DNA from: Lineus longissimus
Taxonomy: Eukaryota; Nemertea; Pilidiophora; Heteronemertea; Lineidae
NCBI RefSeq assembly: GCF_910592395.1
Contig: NC_088313.1
Span: 18,430,437-18,494,436, forward strand
DNA: 64,000 bases
Direction of reading: 5' to 3'
Made by a program: the position numbers and the translations under genes
Notes under the pieces: model-generated
What the model saw: only the letters and a program-made list of their open reading frames with translations
The model's database searches: none
Told to the model about the DNA's origin: nothing
In this document: positions 12,774-22,587 of the stretch, in pieces
Position numbering within the stretch: the stretch's first letter is position 1
Layout: each line of letters opens with the position of its first letter

Positions 12774-15184
12774 CCCCTGCGAAATTCGACTGGAAATTGT
12801 CGGCAAAAGCCGGCAATTTCCACCTAATTCCAAACTATTTTTCCTTGCCAGGAGGCTGGAATTAGCTGGAAATTCCAGAAAATGTCAGGGCTGGAGTTTG
12901 GCGGTATTTTGGTAAATGGCAGTGCCAGAAAATGCCAGCTCTGGAAAAAGCTGGCATAACCTGGCATTAGCTGGAACCTTTAAATTTCCAGAGCTGGAAT
13001 TAGGTGGAAAAATCTTGACCCAGGCCTTCCAGCTGATTACCAATGTCAGGGCTGTCATTTATTGGAAATAGCTGGCATTAGTTGACATTAGCTGGAAATT
13101 ACAAATTCAGCATGCAACGAGGAATGTCAGGGCTGTCATTTATTGGAAATAGCTGGCATTAGTTGACATTAGCTGGAAATTTAATATTGAGTATGTGACC
13201 TGCTCTACGCTTGAATCGATCAGAGCACTGCACACTAATAAACAGGCGTTTTTTGTCACTCAACAGTGACTATGATGAGAATCGTTGTGATATGCAACAA
13301 GAAGATCTCTTGTCGTGGAGTAAAACCAATAATCGCTTAGTTTTGACTTTGCTGATTGCAATCTTGTCACACGCACCTGCGATTATCACCACAGACAGGC
13401 AATTTTTCACATGCAAACATGATTGCATGTTGATTTTGCTTGATCCTAGGCCGTGCGATTTCCAATTCTAATTCAATTTTGATGGCATCTGCAATTATAA
13501 CTGCAAACAAGCAATTTCTGTCACACAGAAATATGATTAAAGGTTGCAGGTTGATTTTGCTTCCAACAGAGGTTGCTAGGATGACCAGTTCTTGTTGCGG
13601 GCACCTGAAATTATCTATGCAAACAAGTGATTTATGTCACTTGCAAACATGATTGCTGTGGCATTATCAAGTTTTGAGCATATGCCACTGACCTAATCCC
13701 TTAGTTTTCTGACACAATCTTGTCACACTGTTATAATGTAAATATCATTCTTGGTGTGTGTTGACCATGGACTTACACGAGCATAAGAGGCCCTATCATA
13801 TAAAACGTAAGATTATTGCTTCACTGAGGCTCCTTGCAGACACCTCTGCCAGGCGGACACTTCCCCATTGCAGATGGTTTAAGTTGCCACATGACCTGGG
13901 TTGGAGTGCTCGTCAATGCCGACTGGCGTCGTCAGGGCTCAATGCCCATCCTGGAGACAGCACGTCATTTACATCATAGCTAATTGTGATCAGTTGATAC
14001 GATGACGTCATTGACAATCACTGACAGGAAAATTTTGCCTCTCGTTTAATAATATAGATAGTGCAAAGTATTCACATTGTAATATTAGGCTCGTAAGTTT
14101 GAGGATCATGGATTGACCAGATTGGTGTGAATTGCCCCAGGGCCCATGGAACATATGTAGGCCTATACCAATTTTAAGTCCAGACTTTACGAAACGTGCC
14201 GCGCTAACAATACGGCCGCCACCGACGATGGACGCCACATCATCGCATAGGCTCACAAGGTGAGCCAAAAAAAAAAAGAGGTGCCGTTTTAACTGGATAC
14301 CGTGACATCAACATGATGTTAACCACACATAGCACACTCTGTCACTTTGATGTCTGGAGGGCAGGGTTACAGACGGGGACTGACGTCCAAAATGGATGTC
14401 CAAATAACATCACTGCACGACCTTGAAAAGAATGATGGAGCAAGCCGACTGTTGATTGACTCCATCACTTACATGAGTCATGAGCTGTGGACATCTCCCA
14501 TGCAAAATCTTACAGTTATGATACCCTCCGGGTCTACGATCATGCATACAATAATACAGGCTTACAGCACATACACTGATTCAGGCTTCATCATATGCTA
14601 AAAAAACAACCTCAAGGCCTGTCCAGATTACCCTTTTTGCATTCATTTGAATCCTTATGTGTTCCAATTCAATTTGTGTAAACTTTGGATATCTTGATAT
14701 CGAATTCGGGGTAAAAATCAAGAAATAAGAAGAGCTCCCACATGATTTCTTTGTTTGACTTGAAAATTCAAACCTACCAGTTCCTGTCTGAGGTGTAATG
14801 CATCATGGGATAGGTCAGGTGATAAGACCACATGATAGAATTGCATAACATAATAGCAATTTGCATAATGCCAGCAAATGCCAGCTTTTTCCAACAATTG
14901 TCAGAAACATCGAATTTGAAATTTCCAGCTAATTCCAGCTCTGACAATCTCATAGTAAAGTGACAGAGATTTCCAGCGCTGGAACTTTTACGAAAAGTAA
15001 AGTTCCAGAAAATGCCAAGAATTTCCACCCCATGGATAAAGTTCCAGTTTTTGTCAGCTTTTGCCAGCTATAACTTTTCGATGAAACTCTCTAAATTCAA
15101 AGTGTCAGCTTATTCCAGCCAAGAGCTGGAAATTCCAGCTATTTCCAACAAAATCCACCTAAGGTAAAATTCATTTCGCAGGGG
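12774..15184. mobile_element. Candidate 2.4-kb non-autonomous DNA transposon with mirrored subterminal repeats
   Basis: The ends carry a 12-bp inverted repeat: CCCCTGCGAAAT at 12774-12785 and its reverse complement at 15173-15184, both next to a TG dinucleotide that could be a 2-bp target duplication. Inside the left end (about 12790-13190) the sequence repeats GCTGGAAATT/GCTGGCATT words. Inside the right end (about 14865-15160) it repeats the complementary TTCCAGCTAATTCCAGC words, so the subterminal arrays are inverted to each other. The left array includes a direct repeat of about 58 bp (13042 and 13123). No transposase frame is visible. Inverted subterminal arrays with short terminal repeats are typical of cut-and-paste elements, and a 2-bp target duplication would fit EnSpm/CACTA-like types. 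The family is unproven. Confidence 0.5.
13320..13660 (+). repeat. Three degenerate copies of a roughly 130-bp unit
   Basis: The series CACCTGCGATTAT / CATCTGCAATTAT / CACCTGAAATTAT, each followed by a GCAAACAAGC-like word, TTT.TGTCACA and CAAACATGATT, recurs about every 115-130 bp. It lies inside the candidate transposon interval. The copies are strongly diverged. Confidence 0.55.
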
Positions 15185-17059
15185 TGGTTTTAGAAACAGC
15201 ACCAAGAAGTTCTTTTGGCAGATCAGGCAGGGCTCGCTTCCTAATTCTGCTGGATCAGGTATTCCACCATATTTTCTGCCTTTTTGGTAGAGGGCACTCT
15301 GATTAGACACAGATTCTGGCCCGATCACAGGTAAGGCATCATTCTTAACTGTATATCTACAGTGGAGTGAATTTGTCATTAAACAAACATGCATATAACT
15401 CCATGTCCAGGAGGCAGATAGGTTCCCCTCTTTTTGACAGTTTGTCAGTTGATACTTAGCCTTGCCAAACCAAACTGCTTTGTCTTTCTGATGTAGTATG
15501 GCGACGGGTCTCTCTTAGATAGCGTCAGGACATCCATGCCCTCTGATCTTGAAACAGGCCGAAAAATTTTCAGAGACCATTAGAATTGCAATACATGTAA
15601 TTTGTAGGCTATACACTTCTTTGATTTCATGCTGAGTTCACATCCTTTCACTGGCCAATTCTCAACATCTAATCATAACAAGGGCAATGTAACCAGGCAT
15701 ATTCACTTCTGCTTCAAGATGATCATACGAGTATTGTCCTTGTTGTCATTCACTGGCCTCTTCAAATATTGTGGTAAAGTTTAACTTGACCACTTTCAAA
15801 TACATGGTTGGACTGGGAATTTTTCAAGACAGTGACATGGACCCTTATGCTCACCTTTCAAACCAGCATTGCCTGCTTTGTTCTCGCCCTCAGGTTTTTC
15901 GCCACAAATCTGCAAATGGTGCTCCAAAGACGACCACGCCCTTGTGGAAGTCCGATATCAGAATGGTTGTAGATATATCTACTGTCCTTGCTCTGTCATT
16001 CCTATGTTCCCTTCTGGTGGTGTCAATGGTGTGAACATCATGACTTGCTGATCTAGCTCTGTAATGTCATTACTTGCCTCTCTTGTAATCTACACATGGC
16101 TTTTGGTTTGCAGAAGGGCTGGAAAGGGAGTACAAATCTCATGATAAAAGCCCTGCTGAACTTTGTGACATTCTCGGCTTTCCAAGACTTTCTGGCCATT
16201 CAGGACTACCTAGGGTGCTGCGTCATTTGAAATTAATACGGATTTCTAAATCCAGCATGAAAATGAAAATATTTGAATGTGCTAACAGTTCCGAGTAACA
16301 GGACAAAGCTGTCAGACTGGCACAGTAAGAGCGATGTTCAACAACTCCAGTGCCAAATTGAGAAAATTGTCCTCTATTTCAATTGACAATTTTAAGACAA
16401 AATGTGTAGAGATGGACTGAGGCCTTTTAAGTCCCACAAAGGATGGAGAAAGGTTGTCTATAAACTTGGGTGAAGTCATTCATGTATTGCTCATGAAGTT
16501 CACCGTGTTGTCAATAAGATTAAGAGCCTATTCAATAATAATTACCATACCAGAGGTCTGGCTCCAGTCCCCCCCCCCCCCCGAACAGTTGTTAACGTTG
16601 CAGTCTGACGCCACCATCCTGGCCTGTTGTCTTCTGGCCTGCCTTTGAAGTCTGTGTCTTCAATGCTGATCCTGCAAAAGTAGACCATCTTGTTGAATAC
16701 AAAGAATTCGACAATAAAATTTCCATCTACAGTGCTGGTTCCCACAAGGTAAACAGCCTGCAATGGGTCATTACCCTGGCTGGGTAAACTGTTCTCATAA
16801 TATCCAAAACAATCCTGCATACCAGCTGTCCATCTTAGTCTCACATACTGGAAAAAGAGCCGACTGAGAAACTCCCGACACTTGACTTTTCAAGGATGGC
16901 CCACAAAGAACATAATATTTTGAATTGCAAAAATTATCTATTGACATCCTGGTTGTGGCTATGTGTCCATCATTGAAAGCCCACCCTCTAGGAAGGAAGC
17001 AACAAAATGATTCAGGTTTAAATCGTTAAAAATTTTTACCTCAAAATGCTCTCAACTGA

Positions 17060-17700
17060 AGTAGTTCTAGCTTGGAAGTGGGTGTGGCCGTGAGGTGAAG
17101 TGAATCCATAGGTAAGCAATCGTCATTATGCAAGAAGTAACATCTCTGGCAAGGCTGTCGGCAATAAAACAAATCAAAATCTTTATACTGAATATTGAAA
17201 GGTATCTGACCAGTCACGGGGTCACATCCAAAAAAGCCAAAGACGGAGTCTCATTACACATTGAGGAGGAATACTCCCTGGAGAATAATATCTTTGATCA
17301 TGCTGAAGGCACAGAAAAAAATCTAGTAGATCCTCCATGCCAAGCCCTAAACTCTTTGGGTGTGTTTTTTTTCACGATATATTAATTAGTAGGCTTTGAA
17401 CACAGGTGTGGTTTTCCTACCGAGCACAACTCTGAAAGTGTCATGACCCTGTACAAACTAAGTTTGTTTTTGACAGTCCATCCCTGAGAAGGAGACAACA
17501 GTTCAGCTTCAAAAAGTTAAAAGTTTCACCTTGCTCGAGGACTGAAGTGGTTCTTGCTTGGAAGTGAATGTGGTGGTGAGATGAACTGAATCCACAACTC
17601 AGCACTTGTACTTATCCAAGGAGAAACATCTCTGGCCAGACTGTCTGCAATAAAACAAGTTCAATTTTTTCATGAAGAATATTGAGATGTTTTTAATAAG
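17060..17700 (+). repeat. Degenerate duplication, spacing about 480 bp
   Basis: A block of about 150 bp near 17060 (CTGAAGTAGTTCTAGCTTGG to CATCTCTGGCAAGGCTGTC and AATAAAACAA) recurs near 17540 in the same order (CTGAAGTGGTTCTTGCTTGG to CATCTCTGGCCAGACTGTC and AATAAAACAA). The copies differ by substitutions and short indels. No coding function is apparent. Confidence 0.65.
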
Positions 17701-18580
17701 CAGTGGTCACATATAAAGGTTCTAGAACTTGAAATTTCACCTCTATGGGAAAACAAGTCCAATGCCTGCTCTCTATCAGTTTTAGGCAACACCATAGTTC
17801 TCAATTTCACTAGACTTTTTGCCCAAAGAAATGGTAAGTCTGAGAAGTGTCACACCTGCAGCCCTGCGCACTTGGCAGTGATCAATTTGACAATAAATCC
17901 CATCCAAGGAGCAGTGGCATCATATATAGATGTAGGTGGAATTCTCCCACTTCTTGGTGCATGGCCATTCAAAGGCAAATAGGGGGCGTGGAAGGGGTTG
18001 GTTTGGATCAGAACTTAGATCAGTCACAGAGACAGTAACTCGGAATGTGTAAGAAATGTGAAATTTTTTCTTTTGTCCAGTCTAATTTTCATAATAAGCC
18101 ATGCAGAGAACATTTCCCTAATTTTGTGCTCAATCTCACCAGAATTGATCTAATTTTGAGAATGCAATTGCAAACTCTTGACAAAAACACAGATTCAGTG
18201 ACATGAAAAACAAGTCAACAACAAGCTGATAACATGTGTGAGGCACATTTAGATGCACTCCTAGCCTACCCCATAACTAGGTGGGTCTACCTCAGCTATC
18301 TTAGTGGTTTGGGGCATTGAACAAAGGAGGGGTGATAAAAATTGGAAATAAGTGATTCAAGAAAATAATGATAAATATCATCATAATCATGATTTCTAAC
18401 TTCAATAGCAAGGGCTATGAAGAACCTGGCATAAAATCATTTACAATGACCAATTAAGCAATGAACAGGTACATTTCGTCCATTGCTGCATTTACAATTA
18501 CAATATAAGACTAAGACTAGGCCAAGTAGCCTTGAAAAGTAGGGGGGGAGATGCACAGGGCCAAAGCACATGGTCTACAG

Positions 18581-18630
18581 GCATGCGCAATGATGCACAA
18601 TGCATGCGTAATGATGCGCAATGCATGCAA
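18581..18630 (+). repeat. 21-bp GCATGCG-type tandem repeat
   Basis: About 2.4 copies of a 21-bp unit of alternating GCATGCG and AATGATGC words. The motif is rich in alternating purine-pyrimidine palindromes (GCATGC). Confidence 0.8.
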
Positions 18631-19587
18631 CAGTGTATTCTGTTACTACCTCAATCGACACCAATGATTTTTTGATACACGTTTTTCTTGAGAAAAAACG
18701 CTCAAGGAACTGATAAATTCTAGTTTGTCAGAAGTAAAAATACACATAGAACACAAATATTTGGTTTAAATGACATGGACCGGTTGCTAGGACTTCCAAT
18801 CATGGAGGTATACCTCCATGTTCCAATTAAACTTTTTTTAGGAGTTCTGACTTGCCAAAAATGTCGGCGCCATGATGGACACTTTTTGCGCACCTCCACA
18901 AAAAAAACACGGAATATTGCATCAATGGTGAAAGAAACGAATAGAAACCAATATATGGATAAGCTATGGCATCTCAGCTATCAACTTACCGCCATAAGAT
19001 GACTTTACTCGCGAAAAGAAACGTAAAATCGAGGGTTTTAGCGGAGAAGTTTTGATGCTCCCGCGCAGTGTATCTTCCACGCGACAGACGATTGCACGAC
19101 TCCTGCGCAGGATTTTTGAAGTAGACACAGGTGCATGAAGAAAACAGGTTCATGGAGATCGACCCGGGGCAATAGATCAGCCTAATACACAGAACCTAAA
19201 ATCCCATATTTTATGTTCAAGTATTACATATTCTGTAGTTTCTTATGTGAAGACTGATCGAGCGCTAAGATTGATTTGGCGATTCTAATACCGTCAGGCG
19301 CCTGTGACAACTTGGAACCCCGTGATAACCCCCTTGATGACCCCATGGAATGAAAATCGGTCGTGTGATGACGTCATCACTTAGTGACCTTTGTCAGGTT
19401 GTGCCTTTGTCTTTGTCTGCTGGAAACGATGTTTCTGCGATCCAATGAGAAAAGTGAAAAAACTGGCAACGCCACAGAACTATCAAATTATAAAAGCCAG
19501 TGTAAATTCCTGACTTTGGCAAGCCGTTTGGAAGGTTTGGGGAAAAGTTTTTCTTTCCCAAATGTACTGGTTTGTTTCCAAAGGAGT

Positions 19588-19904
19588 GGACGGGTTGTGA
19601 CTCGTGCAGACTGAGATCCCAAGATTCCTTCTTGATGCATGGGAGGACGGGTTGTGACTCGTGCAGACTGAGATCCCAAGATTCCTTCTTGATGCCTGGG
19701 AGGACGGGTTGTGACTCGTGCAGTCTGAGATACCAAGATTCCTTCTTGATGCATGGGAGGACGGGCTGTGTCTCGTGCAGACTGAGATACCAAGATTCCT
19801 TCTTGATGCATGGGAGGACGGGCTGTGTCTCGTGCAGACTGAGATACCAAGATTCCTTCTTGATGCATGGGAGGACGGGCTGTGACTCCGGCAGACTCAG
19901 ATCA
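19588..19904 (+). repeat. 57-bp minisatellite, about 5.5 copies
   Basis: The unit begins GGACGGG(T/C)TGTG and ends TTCTTGATGC(A/C)TGGGA. Copies differ at only a few positions, such as GTGACTC versus GTGTCTC and CCCAAG versus ACCAAG. Because 57 is divisible by three, frames stay open on both strands and give spurious repetitive open frames of 118-180 codons. No splice or start context supports a gene. The right end runs into the 62-bp dispersed repeat. Confidence 0.95.
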
Positions 19905-19909
19905 ATGAT

Positions 19910-19971
19910 GTCATCTAGAGCACAGTGAGATGTCAAGTCAGTCCAAGACAGCAGGCCCAGATGACTGCTGT
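19910..19971 (+). repeat. 62-bp dispersed repeat, copy 2
   Basis: Gap-free partner of 10290-10351, in the same orientation. It sits immediately beyond the last partial unit of the 57-bp minisatellite. Confidence 0.8.
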
Positions 19972-20240
19972 GTGAGAGACAAGGCAGCCTTCCAGAAAAT
20001 TGTGAGATGCCAACGCTAGCTTAGACCAAGTCAGATTATAATGCATGTACTGGAATAACGTCCAGCTGATGCATGTTAGAGAGAAGTTAGCTCAATCCAA
20101 GGAAAAGGGTCAGGGACTTTGGCAAACGTCATTTCTGAAGAACACACAGTTATCCCCAGCAGATATACAGCATAGGACCATGGTATATGAATCCGAACGA
20201 CATTTGAGTTTGGGAATGGTCCATGTATCATGATAATTTT

Positions 20241-21010
20241 TTCTAGATACGTCTCTTGTTTCTCCCTTGATACCCAGAGTTGTCTCCATTGATGCACCGC
20301 GCGGCCATGTGGCCAGTCCCTCCGTGACCCAGAGAAAGCAGTTCTGGAGCACACGCTCAGGTGTCTGATCTGCAGCCTTACTAGCAACTTAGAGACTCGG
20401 CCATGGCCATCCTCTTGAGGTGCGCTTGCAGTATACAGTCGCCCGTTCTAATACGACAAAGTGTTGGTTGCCTTTCCTCTGGGTGTGTCTTCTAGGCCCT
20501 CTCTTCTCTGTAATTGAACATGCATGAACAACAGTCAAAATTATCCTTGATGTTGTCGCAACCTGACGTAGTGGCTGTGCTATCTCCTCAAAAAAACCTG
20601 GCTGTCATCTCTTGTCCCTCCCTTGATCCCCAGAATCTTGCTTCTAGGCCCTCTCTTCTCTGTAATTGAACATCCATGAAGAACAGTCAAAATTATCCTT
20701 GATGTTGTCGCAACATGATGTGGTGGCTGTGCTATCTCCTCAAATAAAGCTGGCTGTCGTCTTTTATTTCTCCCTTGATCCCCAGGGCTTTGCCTCCATT
20801 GGGGCACCAATCGGCCATGCGGCCAGTCTCTCCATGCTCTGGTGTCTGATCTGGTGCCTTGCACCTGCACCTTCTGAACTCAGCCATGTCCATCATCTTG
20901 AGGTGGGCTAACAGTCTGCAGTGGCCTTCCTGATACGAAAGAAGGTGGTCAGCTCTCTTCTGTCCATGTCTCGGATGGTGCTGCTTCTAAGGGCCCCTCT
21001 TCTCTGTTAT
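20241..21010 (+). repeat. Nested tandem duplications (152 bp inside about 510 bp)
   Basis: A block of about 150 bp beginning TCTAGGCCCTCTCTTCTCTG occurs at 20491 and again at 20643 (period 152, few differences), with a third decayed copy near 20990. It is flanked by two copies of another block (CTCCCTTGAT.CCCAG, CGGCCATG.GGCCAGTC, GGTGTCTGATCTG) near 20260 and 20770, about 510 bp apart. A larger A-B unit was therefore duplicated and B was duplicated again. No gene is recognisable. Confidence 0.75.
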
Positions 21011-21850
21011 TGAACATTCAAGAACAATGTTTGGATCCAGGACAACTTTTCTTGTCCCAACCAAAGCTGTAGAGACACCAGATTGTCCTCGCCAGCCAAA
21101 GTCTGCATGTCACAACCAAAGACGCCTTTTGGCATTGTCATGACCACATTCAATGGGACAGCCATCTGCAGAATAGCGTGCAGTATGTTGCCGACAGATT
21201 ATGGTATGGTCAGAACAAGGGAGCTACAGGTATCATTGCAGCCATTATCTTGCCAGACAAAAAACTTTACAAGTTTGTTCAAAGATAAGCATTGATTTAT
21301 TATCTTGACATAAATAGGTTACAGGCATGACATTAAAAGGTACTTTCTACTTAATTACATCACTTTTGGTAAATCAATACATTTACACACCGTGTCACAG
21401 CCAACAATGAACTAATATTGTCACTGTTTAGCCTGTACTGGTACTGCTAATGAACATTTCATGTATTAGCCATCCCCAAGACAGTCGACCAGCTGTAGAC
21501 AAAGTCACAACTAGTTGTAAGTAAAGTCACAACTGACACTAGAGAGTTACTATCAATCTGCTTGGGAGGGCACTGCCAATGAACGATGGAGCCTTTTGGA
21601 AAGCCATAACTCTTCAGGCCCTTCGTCTTGCACTGTCCTCCCTGCAGATAATATTTGGTTACATGCCATCACTGAATGCCGAATGTCAACAGTAAAAAAC
21701 TATATGTTCCTTGTTCTAAACGGATCATTAAACACGAACAGTCAACTTGAAGAGTTTAATTCTGAAGAAACGTCAATGGATGATCACAAAAAAACACATG
21801 TAATCATGATTGCAACAGTCCGTAATAATCAAAGCATTCGTAAGCAGATC

Positions 21851-21917
21851 CTACATGAGACCTTGATCCATATCCATCAGAATATCTGTCAGCACTTTCT
21901 CCCGCTCGCGACGTGTT
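21851..21917 (-). other. Candidate alternative last coding exon of NCAPG
   Basis: Reading the minus strand, a strong acceptor (a long T/C tract ending in TTTTCAG) precedes 21917. The frame set by the NCAPG exon ending at 23088 (phase 2) continues here for 21 codons (TRREREKVLTDILMDMDQGL, then Met) to a TAG at 21853-21851. A TTTATT (AATAAA on the minus strand) lies about 550 bp further on, near 21298. The in-frame fit could be chance (one in three). It might instead be the end of an unrelated minus-strand transcript. Confidence 0.3.
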
Positions 21918-22488
21918 CTGAAAATGGAAAGAAGAAGAAAAGGTGAACAGCGTGATGGAGGATTCTCAACTCCAGACAGACAAATTTCATGGTGAAGCAG
22001 GCAGTCTTAGTTCAAGATGCTGTTGGTCCTGCTTTTAAATATTTCAAAACTCACACCCAAAACAAGCAAGGTTTAAAAGTGGTTAAGATCGTGCAAGGCC
22101 GAACATAATATGTGTTTTTTCTCTCTACAAGATGAGAAAAGTGAAGAGGCAAACCATCACCCAGGTGACATTAGGTCATTCTGAAGATACGTGTTGGTTA
22201 TTTGAAGCTTACTGGGAGTAAACGCAAAAGCCATGCTCTACTACAATACTAGATAATTAAAGTTGTAAAGATTAGATTTAGATTTCATAAATTCGCTTAC
22301 AATCTAGTGTGTCTGAGCACTGAAATATCTGGAAATATAAAACAGATTTTTGAGATATTCTATTTGTTTCCATATTAATCCACTTCAAGACATTCTGACA
22401 ATTTGATGAAAACTCCACCACCGTCCAACTTAGACTGAACAGTTATGGTAAGCAATGAGAAAAGTCCACCAAAGATGTTTACAAGAAG

Positions 22489-22494
22489 TTTATT
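22489..22494 (-). terminator. Poly(A) signal AATAAA for NCAPG
   Basis: TTTATT on the plus strand, 94 bases beyond the NCAPG stop codon in the direction of transcription. Confidence 0.65.
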
Positions 22495-22587
22495 TGAAGA
22501 CACTATACATGTATGTGCATGGTAAAAAAGAGGAAAATACATAGACTGAGTTTACAACAGACAGCAGACACACATCTATCACAGCCC

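Larger units (their letters stand above)
9771..21850. other. Long intergenic region without a supported gene
   Basis: All open frames are short (at most 180 codons), and the longest lie on the 57-bp minisatellite or other repeats. I see no chain of compatible exons and no conserved domain on either strand. The region contains the separately listed candidate transposon, minisatellites and degenerate tandem duplications, plus short homopolymers (C runs near 10362 and 16569). Confidence 0.6.

Noticed and set aside
19394-19936. Minus-strand 180-codon open frame (and overlapping frames on both strands)
   Set aside because: It is produced by the 57-bp minisatellite, whose period is divisible by three. 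It has no exon borders, domain or composition of a real protein.
21596-21946. 116-codon plus-strand open frame
   Set aside because: No recognisable domain and no supporting neighbours. The minus-strand acceptor and short exon in the same place are the better signal.
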